Origin: RYN-230 sp963717125
Lineage (GTDB): Bacteria > Actinomycetota > Actinomycetes > Streptosporangiales > Streptosporangiaceae
Length of the DNA stretch: 64,000 bases
Assembly: GCA_963717125.1 (NCBI GenBank)
Contig: CAVQVG010000008.1
Location: forward strand, 248,001-312,000
Direction: 5' to 3'
The number at the start of each line of letters is the position of its first letter. Positions within the stretch are counted from its first letter, which is position 1. The position numbers were made by a program, and so were the translations under genes. Positions 10,717 to 19,632 of this stretch are shown piece after piece. Below the pieces are notes generated by a model, which saw only the letters and a list, made by a program, of their open reading frames with translations, was not told where the DNA came from and did not search any database.

Positions 10717-11763
10717 GTGACGCAGCATGACGACGGCCTGGTCGTACCCGAGGACGGGTTCTGGCCGGCCCCGGAGATCCCGCAGCCGAACATCTACCCG
10801 ATGGAATGGCGGGTGGAGACGGAGAAGCTGGCCGCGATCTATGAGAAGTCGAAGGCCATGCTGTGGAACCCGGCCGACCTGCCGTGGGACGGGCTGCGTG
10901 CCGATGACTTCACCGCCGAGCAGCGGCTCGGCATCATGTACTGGTTCGCCGTGCTGGCCAACTTCGACGCCTCCGGCCCGGCCGTGTTCGCCCGGGCCAC
11001 CATCCACGCGTTCGAGCAGCACGAGGAGGACCCGGTCCGCAAGTGCTTCTTCTCGATCACCCGGGACGAGATGAACCACGAGGAGTGCTGCCAGCGGACC
11101 ATCGCCAAGCTGTGGCCGGGCGGCCCGCTCGACTGGCAGCCGCGGACCACGCTGGAGCGCGCAGCGCACAATAACATCGGCTGGCTGTACCACAACGGCG
11201 GCCGGTACTGGACCGGCTACACCAAGGCGGTCGGCAAGTACTCGCTGGCCGTCCTGTTCACCAGCTTCATGATGGGTGAGATGGCCGCGTCCACCCTGTT
11301 CCGCGGGATGGCCTCGGGCACCACGCACCCGGTGTTCTCGGAGATGTTCCACCGCATCGGCCGGGATGAGTCGCGGCACCTGCAGATCTGCATGACGATC
11401 CTGGACAACGAGTGGCCCGGGCTCACCGACGACCTGAAGAGCCTGATCACCCGGCAGTTGCGGGCCGGCTTCGTGTTCCTGTCCATGATCTTGTGGGAGC
11501 CGCCAGGCGGGGCGGGCGGCTTCTGGGAGCTGCCGCCGTACTTCCTGCCCAACCACCGCGTGCTGATGGGGCACGCCCGGGAGGCCGGTCTCGGCGTGCT
11601 GTCCTACGAGGAGCAGGCGGAGAACTGGCGGGTGGCCATGGCCCGGGTGCGGGCCATCGTGACCCGGTGGGGGATCGACTTCCCGGCCATCCCGGAACTG
11701 GACATCGACGGCGTGGACGTGGACGACGACATCAACCCCGAGGACATCATCCCCGTGTTTTAG
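10717..11763 (+). CDS. Diiron ferritin-like / ribonucleotide-reductase-R2-like protein
   Basis: This 348-residue, mostly helical soluble protein shows the carboxylate-bridged diiron pattern: TIHAFEQHEEDP, ITRDEMNHEECC (ExxH) and later GRDESRHLQIC (ExxH), in separate helices. This suits the R2-like/AurF-like oxidase superfamily rather than a true R2, because no partner nrdA gene is near. The substrate cannot be read from the sequence. The GTG at 10717 follows GGACGGAG; the frame upstream is open but non-coding in character because it runs through the opposite-strand riboswitch. It converges with the kai-linked kinase operon with a 21 bp gap. Confidence 0.75.
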   Translation: MTQHDDGLVVPEDGFWPAPEIPQPNIYPMEWRVETEKLAAIYEKSKAMLWNPADLPWDGLRADDFTAEQRLGIMYWFAVLANFDASGPAVFARATIHAFEQHEEDPVRKCFFSITRDEMNHEECCQRTIAKLWPGGPLDWQPRTTLERAAHNNIGWLYHNGGRYWTGYTKAVGKYSLAVLFTSFMMGEMAASTLFRGMASGTTHPVFSEMFHRIGRDESRHLQICMTILDNEWPGLTDDLKSLITRQLRAGFVFLSMILWEPPGGAGGFWELPPYFLPNHRVLMGHAREAGLGVLSYEEQAENWRVAMARVRAIVTRWGIDFPAIPELDIDGVDVDDDINPEDIIPVF

Positions 11764-11784
11764 GGACCGGCCTGCTGACCCGGG

Positions 11785-13083
11785 TCAGCCGGGTTGCCCC
11801 CTGGTGGTCTCAAACCCCAGGAAGTGGCCGTTCAGCACCTGGCCGGCTTTGGCCAGCAGGTCGGCCGCGGAGAAGGGTTTCTCCACGAGGGCCACGCCGG
11901 GTTCGAGCCTGCCCTGGAAGGCGAGCACGGGCCGGGCGTACCCGGACATGTAGAGCACTTCGGTCTCGGGCTTGATCAGCAGCATTTTCTCGGCGACTTC
12001 CTTGCCGAGCATGTGCGGCATGACGACGTCCGTGACGAGCAGGTGGATCTCGCCCGGGTGGTCGCGGGCGATGTCGAGGGCTTCCGGGCCGCTCGCGGCG
12101 GTGATCACCTGGTAGCCGTTGCGGGCCAGAATCCGCCTGGTTACCTCGCGCAGGGCGGCCTCGTCCTCGACGACCAGGACGGTCTCACCTCTGGGTGTCC
12201 GCTGGTAGGCCATCTCGGTTGCGTTCGGAGTCACGGCCTGACTGGTGGCGGGCAGCGTGATGCTGAAGGTCGTCCCCCCGCCGGGGTCTGAGTAGATGTG
12301 GATGTGACCGTCGGCCTGGGTGAGAATTCCGTAGACCGTGGCCAGGCCGAGCCCGGTTCCTCCGCCGTCCATCTTGGTGGTGAAGAACGGCTCGAATGCG
12401 TGCTCGATGACATCGGGGGGCATCCCGGTGCCGGTATCGCTGACCCGCAGCCGCACGTTCTGTCCGGCTGGCGCCTCCGATCCCCCCGCGATGGACTCGG
12501 CGTCCACGGTGATGTTGCTGGTATCGATGGTCAGCGTGCCGCCGCCGGGCATCGCGTCGCGGGCGTTGACCGCGAGATTCACCAGCACCTGCTCCAGCTG
12601 GCCCGGGTCGGCCAGGACCGGCTGCAGGTCACCGGCGAGCGAGGTAACCAGCTCGACGTGCTCGCCGAGAGTCCGGCGCAGCATTTCCTCCACTTCGATG
12701 ATGACGGTGTCGAGGTCGAGTACCCGTGGCTGCACCACCTCCCGGCGGGCAAAGGTGAGCAGCTGGCGGGTGAGGCCCGCCGCCCGTAGGCCGGCCCGGC
12801 TGATCTGCCCGAGGTCGCTGCGGGCCGATTCGCAGCGTCCGGCCCAGTCCGATTCGGTCGCGGCGGTGAGTTCCTCGGCGGCAAAGGCCGCGTAGTTGAG
12901 GATCACCGCGAGGAGGTTGTTGAAGTCGTGCGCGACCCCGCCGGCCAGCTGGCCCAGGCTTTCCAGCCGCTGGGCCTGCGCCAGTTGTTCCTGCGACTTT
13001 TCCCGTGCCCGCAGGAGTGCGTCATCCGCCGCTGGCTCGCTGCGGCCAGAGGTGGCTGGCCCTCGGCTGGCCGATCTGCACAT
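11785..13083 (-). CDS. Hybrid histidine kinase: HisKA-ATPase plus C-terminal receiver
   Basis: This is a soluble kinase of 432 residues. The phospho-acceptor box is LAGGVAHDFNNLLAVI (about residues 46-61), the ATPase domain carries DTGTGMPPDV and GTGLGLATVYG, and a receiver domain follows (about 305-425, phospho-accepting Asp in LVTDVVMP). No sensor domain precedes the kinase, so input probably comes from partners. The start is well supported by AAAGGAGAT before the ATG. It is the last gene of the kaiC-kaiB-kaiB-kinase operon, 35 bp after the PAS kinase. Its kinase core serves as an undamaged comparison for the receiver remnant at 22066-22647. Confidence 0.9.
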   Translation of the reverse strand: MCRSASRGPATSGRSEPAADDALLRAREKSQEQLAQAQRLESLGQLAGGVAHDFNNLLAVILNYAAFAAEELTAATESDWAGRCESARSDLGQISRAGLRAAGLTRQLLTFARREVVQPRVLDLDTVIIEVEEMLRRTLGEHVELVTSLAGDLQPVLADPGQLEQVLVNLAVNARDAMPGGGTLTIDTSNITVDAESIAGGSEAPAGQNVRLRVSDTGTGMPPDVIEHAFEPFFTTKMDGGGTGLGLATVYGILTQADGHIHIYSDPGGGTTFSITLPATSQAVTPNATEMAYQRTPRGETVLVVEDEAALREVTRRILARNGYQVITAASGPEALDIARDHPGEIHLLVTDVVMPHMLGKEVAEKMLLIKPETEVLYMSGYARPVLAFQGRLEPGVALVEKPFSAADLLAKAGQVLNGHFLGFETTRGQPG

Positions 13084-13118
13084 ATGGATCTCCTTTTACG
13101 GAGTACGGCTGCCCCGGT

Positions 13119-14860
13119 TTAAGGGGTGGCGAGGGTGTCCTTCGCGTCGAGGGTGAAGTAGAAGGTAGCGCCACGGCCCACGGCTCCCTCGGCCCACACG
13201 CGCCCGCCGTGGCGTTCGATGATCCGCTGGACGCTGGTCAGGCCGACGCCGGCACCGGGAAACTCCTCGGCCGTGTGCAGCCGCTGAAATGGCTGGAACA
13301 GCTTGCTCGCGTAGTCGGGGTCGAAGCCGGCCCCGTTGTCGCGCACGTAGCAGCAAACCTCGGCGTCGTCGGCGGTCGTGGTGCCGAACTCGATGGTGGC
13401 CGCGTCGCACCGGGCGGTGAACTTCCAGGCGTTTTCGACCAGGTTCTGCAGCACGGTGCGGACGAGACCGCCATCCGCGGTGCCCCAGACGCCAGCTTGG
13501 ATGGTGCAGCGGACCCGGCGGCCGGGTTCACCGGCCCGCAGTTCGCCGACGATGTCGGCGACCTCCGCGCTGAGATCGACCCGTCCGAGGTTCAGGTTGA
13601 CCCGCGATACCCGCGACAGTTGCAGTAGGTCATCGATGAGCGAGGACATCCGCCTGCTCGCCGCCTGGATGCGCGCGGCGTAACCGCGGCCGGTTTCACC
13701 GAGATGGTCGCTGTACTCCTCCAGCAGCGCTTCGCTGAACCCGTTCAGCGCTCGCAGCGGGGCGCGCAGGTCATGGGAGATCGAGTAGGTGAACGCCTGC
13801 AGATTCGTATTCGACCGCTCCAATTCAGCCGTGCGCTGCTGGACCCGGGCCTCGAGGTCGGCGGTGAGGGTCCGGACCGCGGCCTCCGCTTCGCGCTGCG
13901 CGGTGATGTCCCGCAGCGCGCCGACGAACAGCAGCGGGTTGCCGTCCTGGCCGCGGACCACGGCGCGGTTCGCCTCGACCCGGATCACGCCACCGTCTTT
14001 TCGCAGGTCCTGCTTTTCCATCGAGTAGGCGTCGGACTCTCCGGAGCGCAGGCGCTGCAGGCCGGCCAGATCGGCGGCGAGATCGTCCGGATGAGTGATG
14101 TCCTGGACCCGCAGGGATCGCAGCTCATCGGTCGTGTAGCCGGTGATCTCGCAAAAACGCGGGTTGGCCCGGATCAATTCGCCGCTCAGCGCGATTTCCT
14201 CGATGCCCACCGGGGCATTGTCGAACAACGCGCGGAGCCGCTCTTCGGACTCGCGCAGCGCCTGGTGCGCTTCGGCCGCCTGACTCTGGCTGGCGCGCTG
14301 CGCGGTGAGATCGGTCAGGACCAGGCACCGCAAGAGCATGCCGTCGAGGTCGAAGCCGCTGACCGCCAGCAGGACCGGAACTGCCGTACCACCAGGTCCG
14401 ATGAGATCCACTTCGCCGCGGGCGCTGTCGTCGGCGCCAACATCGAGCAGTGCGGCGAACGCGGGGCGGCGCGCGGCGCTGATCAGGTCGAGCACCGTGG
14501 TGCCGACCAGATCCGTTGCGCTGCGGCCGGTCATCGCGGCAAACCGCGGGTTGGCGTTGAGGATCACTCCCCGGGGGAGACGGTGACGGCACCTTCGTTC
14601 ATCGCCTCGACGATGAGCCGGTAGGGGCGGTCGGCGCTCACCAGGGCGTAGACCTGCTCCTGCCCGGGCGGGCCGATCACCAGTGAGTCGATTCCACCGC
14701 CCCGGATCGCCTCGATCGTCTGCTGTGCCTCGCTCAGCTGAGCCCGCACCTCGGCCAGTTCGGCCTGATCTTCCGCTCGGTCTTCCCGGGTCTTCGCCGT
14801 GGCCAGGCGGCCCGGACCGGTGTCCTTCGGAGTCGGCGATCGGATCATGTCCTTACTCAT
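13119..14860 (-). CDS. PAS-sensor histidine kinase of the kai operon (one frame correction needed)
   Basis: Two overlapping frames together make one kinase of about 580 residues. The first (14860-14564) holds a coiled coil and a PAS-like start ending in EGAVTVSPGE-stop. The second continues as VILNANPRFAAMTG with two PAS domains, the H-box SISHDLRAPL, N-box NLVENAWKF and G-boxes DNGAGFD and GAGVGLTSV. Reading one more G in the four-G run near 14568-14573 gives the unbroken family sequence SPGGVILNANPRF. This is either a real mutation or a base-calling error. The start overlaps the kaiB stop by 8 bp. The kinase core is closely similar to that of the divergent gene at 17555. Its likely role is output or input for the KaiB/KaiC pair, by analogy with SasA and CikA. 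Confidence 0.8.
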
Positions 14861-15164
14861 CCGGGCCTGGCTGGCCGTCGCTTCCCTCGGCGGGGCCGAG
14901 GCCGTGCCGTATCCAGGCGGCGCTGGAGAGGTCGCCGACGATGCGGCGCGACGGGCCGGGGAAGCGCTTGACCAGGGTCGGCACGGCGACGATCTGGTCG
15001 CGCTCGGCCAGCGTGGGCTGCTGGTGCACATCGATGACTTCCAGCTCGACGTCGTCGCCGAATTCTTCGTCGCAGACGTGGCGCACGGTCTCGATGGCGT
15101 GGATGGAACTCGTGGACGCTCCATCGACGTAGAGGGTCAGCGCCCAGCGAGGACCACCTGCCAT
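14853..15164 (-). CDS. kaiB: KaiB family protein (second copy)
   Basis: This is a 103-residue thioredoxin-like KaiB homologue. The sequence shows LTLYVDGASTSS at the start, VIDVHQQPTLAERDQIVAVP in the middle (cis-proline position VPT) and KRFPGPSRRIVGDLS at the end. All three match the KaiB family, which switches fold and binds the KaiC ring in cyanobacteria. It is the distal of two tandem copies, five bases after the first and overlapping the kinase start, so it is surely co-transcribed. It has a longer acidic tail than the other copy. The ATG at 15164 is the start that fits the family length. Confidence 0.92.
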   Translation of the reverse strand: MAGGPRWALTLYVDGASTSSIHAIETVRHVCDEEFGDDVELEVIDVHQQPTLAERDQIVAVPTLVKRFPGPSRRIVGDLSSAAWIRHGLGPAEGSDGQPGPDE

Positions 15165-15169
15165 GCCGG

Positions 15170-15505
15170 TCACCTCGCGGTGCTCTCCGGCGGCCGAAGC
15201 TGCAGGCCGACCAGCAGACGGTCGCTGTCGGACAGGTCGCCGACGAGCTTGCGGATCGGCGACGGGAACCTGCGCACCACCGTGGGCACGGCCAGGATCT
15301 GGTCGTCGGCGGCCAGCCGCGGGTTCTCCAGCAGATCCACGATCTCGATGTGGTAGCGGCCCGCCAGGTACTCGTCGCAGGCGCGCCGCAAGTTCTCGAT
15401 CGCCCGCAGGCATTTGGGTGACTGGTCGGTCACGTACAGGCACAGGTCCCACTGGTCCCCGGAATCGGCCACGGCCTCGTCAGTCGGGGTGTGCGGCTCG
15501 CTCAT
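15170..15505 (-). CDS. kaiB: KaiB family protein (first copy)
   Basis: This is a 111-residue KaiB homologue. DLCLYVTDQSPKCLRAIENL, VDLLENPRLAADDQILAVP and RRFPSPIRKLVGDLSD are the diagnostic stretches. An acidic leader of about 18 residues precedes the domain. Its ATG overlaps the kaiC stop (ATGA), indicating coupled translation with KaiC. The two KaiB proteins are clearly diverged from each other, which argues for separate partners or roles rather than a recent duplication. Confidence 0.93.
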   Translation of the reverse strand: MSEPHTPTDEAVADSGDQWDLCLYVTDQSPKCLRAIENLRRACDEYLAGRYHIEIVDLLENPRLAADDQILAVPTVVRRFPSPIRKLVGDLSDSDRLLVGLQLRPPESTAR

Positions 15506-17232
15506 CGCTGCCCTCCATAGCTCGGCGCCGCGTCGGCCCAGCGCCGGGTGGCCATCGCGGAGCGGTCCGCCTTGGTGTCGGCCGCCTGGTGGCCCTCGCG
15601 AAGGTCGATCCGGTCGATCTCGGCCCGGTCGGCGTCGAGTTCGTCCTGCACCGTGACGAGGTGGGCCTCGCGCTCCACGACGCTGCGGCGCAGCTCACGC
15701 AGGCGGCGTTCCAGGTCGCTGGCCTGCCGCGCCTGCTCGTCACGCTCGGTGGCTTGCTGCGCCAGCCGGGCGGATCCGGCCAGCACCCCCGCCGCGCCGA
15801 CATATACGTCGATCAGCTCGACCCCGTGGCCGGTGAGCACGAACTCCCGGACCTGATTCGAATGGGCTGTGCCCCGCGACTTCAGCACGAACAGCAGCCG
15901 GTTCCGTTCACCGTTGGCCTCGACGTTGCGCAGCAGCAGCCAGGCGTCCACCATCGACGACAAGGTCTCTGTCCTCGTATCGTCGCCCGGGCCAAGCGCC
16001 GTGACCAGGGTCGTGATCTCCCGTGCCTTGAGCAGGTCTATCTTGCGGGCCACCAGCGAGGCTAGCTCCGTGGCCAGGATTCCCTGGCCGACGGTGGCGA
16101 TCCCGTCGAGCACCGCCACCGACGGTTTCTCTTCCTCGATCAGCCCGGCCAGGATCGCGAGATGGGTCTCCACCCCGACCGCGGCCGGCCGGGCCGCCCA
16201 GATGCGCACCAGGCCCGCGTCAACCCACTGCTGCAGGTCGAGCCCGAGCGACCGCATGTTACGCAGGAACTGGGCGGGTGACTCCTCGAACAGGACCAGC
16301 AGCGCCCGCTCACCCCGCGCGCAGGCCGCGTGCACCATGTGCGCGCCGAGCGAGGTCTTGCCGGTGCCCGCCGTCCCGCTCACCAGGAGGGTCGAACCCC
16401 GGAACACGCCGCCGCCCAGCATGTGATCGAGCCGGGGGATCCCGGTGGAGATCCGCTCCGCGGAGGCCCCGTAGTTGAGCTCGATCGACGAGAGCGGCAG
16501 CACGACAAAACCACGGGCCGAGATCAGGAACGGGTACTCGTTGGTGCCGTGCGCCGACCCGCGGTACTTGACCACCCGCAGCCGTCGGGTGGAGGTCTCG
16601 TCGGTCACCCGATGGTCAAGGACGATCACGCAGTCGGTGACGTACTCCTCGATCCCGTTGCGGGTGAGATTCGTCTCGCCCCGCTCCCCGGTGACGATGG
16701 CGGTGACACCCCGGTCATCGAGCCAGCGTGCCAGCCGGCTCAGCTCCGACCGCACGATCGTGTCGTCGCCGAACGTGCCGAACAGCACTTCGATGGTGTC
16801 CAGCACGACGCGCTTGGCGCCTACGCGCTCGATCGCGTCAGCGAGGATCGCAAACAGCGGTTCGAAGTCGAACTCCCCGGCCGCGACGATCTCGGACGGT
16901 TCCACCCGGAACGAGAGCATCGCGAGCAGGCCGTCCCGCCGGAGTTGGTCCAGGTCGAAGCCGAGCGATTGCACGTTGCGGGTGACCTTGGCCTCCGACT
17001 CCTCGAAGGTCACCAGCACGCCGGGCTCACCATACTGGCGCGCACCGGCGACCAGGAACTCCAGCCCCAGCAGCGACTTGCCCGCTCCCGCGCTGCCCGC
17101 CACGAGCGTTACCCGCCCCCTGGGCAGCCCGCCCCCGGTGATCTGGTCCAATCCACGGATCCCCGTCGGCGCCTTTTCCAGCCCCGGACCCGCCGCACCC
17201 TCCTCCAGGGCCGTCAGCAGCGTGTTGTCCAT
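15502..17232 (-). CDS. kaiC: KaiC-family circadian-clock-type ATPase/kinase with coiled-coil tail
   Basis: This 576-residue double-domain KaiC has Walker A motifs GSAGAGKS (CI) and GTAGTGKT (CII), each followed by the catalytic Glu pair (TFEES and LFEES). In CII the stretch ETLSSMVDAWLLL aligns with the S431/T432 phosphorylation region of Synechococcus KaiC, giving Ser-Ser in place of Ser-Thr, so autokinase activity is plausible. After residue about 480 comes a long Arg/Glu-rich coiled coil (QQATERDEQARQASDLERR and on) that cyanobacterial KaiC lacks. It is the first gene of the operon, followed by two kaiB genes and two kinases. No kaiA was found. That it keeps time is not shown; related actinobacterial and proteobacterial KaiC systems may act in stress signalling. 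Confidence 0.93.
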   Translation of the reverse strand: MDNTLLTALEEGAAGPGLEKAPTGIRGLDQITGGGLPRGRVTLVAGSAGAGKSLLGLEFLVAGARQYGEPGVLVTFEESEAKVTRNVQSLGFDLDQLRRDGLLAMLSFRVEPSEIVAAGEFDFEPLFAILADAIERVGAKRVVLDTIEVLFGTFGDDTIVRSELSRLARWLDDRGVTAIVTGERGETNLTRNGIEEYVTDCVIVLDHRVTDETSTRRLRVVKYRGSAHGTNEYPFLISARGFVVLPLSSIELNYGASAERISTGIPRLDHMLGGGVFRGSTLLVSGTAGTGKTSLGAHMVHAACARGERALLVLFEESPAQFLRNMRSLGLDLQQWVDAGLVRIWAARPAAVGVETHLAILAGLIEEEKPSVAVLDGIATVGQGILATELASLVARKIDLLKAREITTLVTALGPGDDTRTETLSSMVDAWLLLRNVEANGERNRLLFVLKSRGTAHSNQVREFVLTGHGVELIDVYVGAAGVLAGSARLAQQATERDEQARQASDLERRLRELRRSVVEREAHLVTVQDELDADRAEIDRIDLREGHQAADTKADRSAMATRRWADAAPSYGGQR

Positions 17233-17554
17233 GTCCTTGCCCCCCGAAGCCGAGTATTCAGCGGCGTTTCCTTAGCCGCAGATACAATTATATATTTACA
17301 ACATACATGTAATGCTACGCGAACCTGATCCGGGAAGTGACGATGGTCCCGTGCTAATCGCGTGATCATCTACGACTTTATTAATTCGTTCATGGATAAA
17401 ACGGGATACGGGGGTTATATCCCTAATACGGGGTAAGTGAATCCTGTTTATCGTCATAAGATGACGTGCTAGCCCGGTAATAGAGCCTTTCACCCTGATC
17501 TTCTGGTGTAGCTTAAAGTAGGCGATTAACTACTTAGGGGCAGCTCGGGGGGTC
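17233..17554. promoter_or_regulatory. AT-rich divergent promoter region between the two Kai-linked gene sets
   Basis: This gap of about 320 bp is far richer in A and T than the rest of the window (for example ACAATTATATATTTACAACA near 17285-17304). It lies between the start of kaiC on the minus strand and the CHASE3 kinase on the plus strand, so it must hold both promoters. Possible minus-10 words are present on both strands, but no consensus could be fixed. The 65-codon open frame on the minus strand within it shows no coding character. Confidence 0.6.
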
Positions 17555-19546
17555 ATGAGATCACGCGAAGCGATTTCTGCGTTGCCCGTGGCGGACACCC
17601 GGAGCTGGCTGAAGCGGTGGTGGCTCGACCGGCCGGTGCGGACGAAAGGCCTGATTGTGGTCGCGGTCCCGCTGATCACCCTGATCGCGGTCACCTTGGC
17701 CAACCTGGGACTCGCCCACAATGAGCGCGCGGAGCGGAACATCTACCTGCGCGCCACTGCCCTGAGCAGCGCCGCCGATCAGGTCCTGGTCGACGCGCTG
17801 GACGCGGAAACCGGTATCCGTGGTTACGTGGCCACGCGCGACCCGATTTTTCTCCAGCCTTACCAGCTCACGCTGACGCGGATCGGCGCCGAGCGAAGGG
17901 CGCTCCGGAACGCCGCTGTCGCGGAGGGTGACGCTTCCCAGCAGCGGATGGTGAACGCCACCACGGGCATGGTGCTCTCCGAATTTGCGCAGCTGCGCTC
18001 GGCCATCAGGAGCGGCATCGCTCTCCAGGCCCTGGTTCCGGAGCTGAGGCGGCAGAAAACGACCATGGACTTGCTGCGCCGCCAGATCGCGGGCCTCGTC
18101 CGCGGACCGGTGGCCCAGGTCATTCCCCGGCGCGCGGAGATCAGCAGGCTGGAGACGGGGATTGAGGTGGTGGACATCACCGGCCTGGTGCTGGGGCTGC
18201 TCGCCGGGATTGTCGGCGTCGCCCTGTTCACTTCGGGAATCTCCCGCCGGGTCGTCGCGGCGGCGGTGAACGCGGACCGGCTCGGCGAGGGGCAGCCGCT
18301 CGAGCTGGTCGACCGCTCGTCCGATGACCTCGGGCGCCTGGCCGACTCTCTCGTCCGGGCCGGAGCGCTGCTCGCCGGCCGGGCGGCCGAGCGGGACAGG
18401 CCGCGGCTCGCTTTGCTGGGGGCGATCGTGGACTCCTCCGAGGAGGCCATCGTGAGCAGCAGTGTCGATGGGCTGATCACGAGCTGGAACTCGGCCGCCG
18501 AGCGTATCTACGGGTACCCGGCGGACGAGGCCGTCGGCCAGCCTGCCGCACTCCTCCTTGAGGAAGATCAGCGCGGCGAGGAAACGGAGACTCTCCGGGC
18601 GTTCGTCGCGAGCCAGCGCGGCAACGGCAACGGCGACGGCAACGGCAACGGCGACGGCAACGGCAGCGACCGCAGCATGCATCACGAGACCGTGCAGCGG
18701 CGTAAGGACGGGACCACGTTCCCCGCGTCGGTGATGCTCTCAGCCATCCGCGACGATGACGGGACGCTGATCGGCACGTCGGCGATCGGCCGGGATATCA
18801 GTGAGCAGCTCCGCGCTGAAGCCGAACTTCGCGCCCGCATGGACGACCTGGAGCGGGCCAACCAGAACCTGGAGACCTTCACCTATTCGGTCTCTCATGA
18901 CCTGCGCGCCCCGCTGCGATCCCTGTCCGGTTTCAGCGCTGCGCTGGTGGAAGACTGCGCGGATGATCTCGGTGCGGACGGACGAGACTACGCCGAGCGG
19001 ATCCAGGCCGCCAGCGGGCGGATGGGGGCGCTTATCGACGACCTCTTGCAACTTTCGCGTGTCTGGCGGGCCAAGTTGCAGGACGTGCAGGCGGTCGATC
19101 TCAGCGCTGAGGTTGCCCGCATTGCCGAGGATTTCCAGCGCGGCGCGCCAGACCGCCGGGTCCGCTTCATCATCCAGGATGCAGTCTGGGTACCGGCGGA
19201 CCGCGTCCTTATCCGCTCGGTCCTGGAAAACCTGGTGGGGAACGCCTGGAAGTTCACCTCCCGCCGGGAGAACGCGTCGATCGAGTTCGGCACTATCCCG
19301 GTCGGGGATGCCCCCGTTTGCTGTTACGTGCGCGACAACGGGGCCGGTTTCGACCCCGCCTACGCGGGCCGGTTGTTCACCCCGTTCGAGCGCCTGCACA
19401 CGACCGGCGAGTTCCCCGGCACGGGCGTCGGCCTCGCCAGCGTGCAGCAGATCGTCGAGCGGCACGGCGGCCGTGTCTGGGCCGAGGGCGCCGTCGGCGA
19501 GGGCGCCACCTTCTATTTCACGCTGTTTGCGAAGGAGACGCCATGA
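17555..19546 (+). CDS. CHASE3-HAMP-PAS membrane histidine kinase
   Basis: This is a 663-residue sensor kinase. One membrane helix (about residues 30-52) leads to an extracytoplasmic CHASE3-like domain (DALDAETGIRGYVAT). A second helix follows (about 208-228), then HAMP, a PAS domain (AAERIYGYPADEAVG), the H-box SVSHDLRAPL and an ATPase with DNGAGFD and GVGLASVQQ. A loop inside PAS is expanded by a GGCAAC/GGCGAC hexamer repeat coding for Gly-Asn-Gly-Asp (18619-18664). Its kinase core is a close paralogue of that in the opposite operon. The receiver and the second KaiC gene follow, so it probably feeds them. Confidence 0.9.
   Translation: MRSREAISALPVADTRSWLKRWWLDRPVRTKGLIVVAVPLITLIAVTLANLGLAHNERAERNIYLRATALSSAADQVLVDALDAETGIRGYVATRDPIFLQPYQLTLTRIGAERRALRNAAVAEGDASQQRMVNATTGMVLSEFAQLRSAIRSGIALQALVPELRRQKTTMDLLRRQIAGLVRGPVAQVIPRRAEISRLETGIEVVDITGLVLGLLAGIVGVALFTSGISRRVVAAAVNADRLGEGQPLELVDRSSDDLGRLADSLVRAGALLAGRAAERDRPRLALLGAIVDSSEEAIVSSSVDGLITSWNSAAERIYGYPADEAVGQPAALLLEEDQRGEETETLRAFVASQRGNGNGDGNGNGDGNGSDRSMHHETVQRRKDGTTFPASVMLSAIRDDDGTLIGTSAIGRDISEQLRAEAELRARMDDLERANQNLETFTYSVSHDLRAPLRSLSGFSAALVEDCADDLGADGRDYAERIQAASGRMGALIDDLLQLSRVWRAKLQDVQAVDLSAEVARIAEDFQRGAPDRRVRFIIQDAVWVPADRVLIRSVLENLVGNAWKFTSRRENASIEFGTIPVGDAPVCCYVRDNGAGFDPAYAGRLFTPFERLHTTGEFPGTGVGLASVQQIVERHGGRVWAEGAVGEGATFYFTLFAKETP
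18619..18664 (+). repeat. Hexamer repeat inside PAS domain (Gly-Asn/Gly-Asp)
   Basis: GGCAAC and GGCGAC units alternate seven to eight times in frame, coding for a Gly-Asn-Gly-Asp loop. A repeat of this type can change length by replication slippage without breaking the frame. Confidence 0.85.
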
Positions 19547-19632
19547 CGGGCGCTGGACGCGAAGGACTCATGGCTGAGAGTACGATCTCGAATACTTACA
19601 GTCACGTAGCTTAGGAAGGACCGTGCGCCTAG

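Noticed and set aside
14564..14575. Programmed frameshifting in the PAS kinase
   Set aside because: No known slippery heptamer or downstream pseudoknot was recognised; a simple indel or base error explains it better. Kept as an alternative only.
17296..17493. A 65-codon minus-strand frame in the AT-rich kai gap
   Set aside because: No ribosome site, no homology, and it lies in the promoter region.
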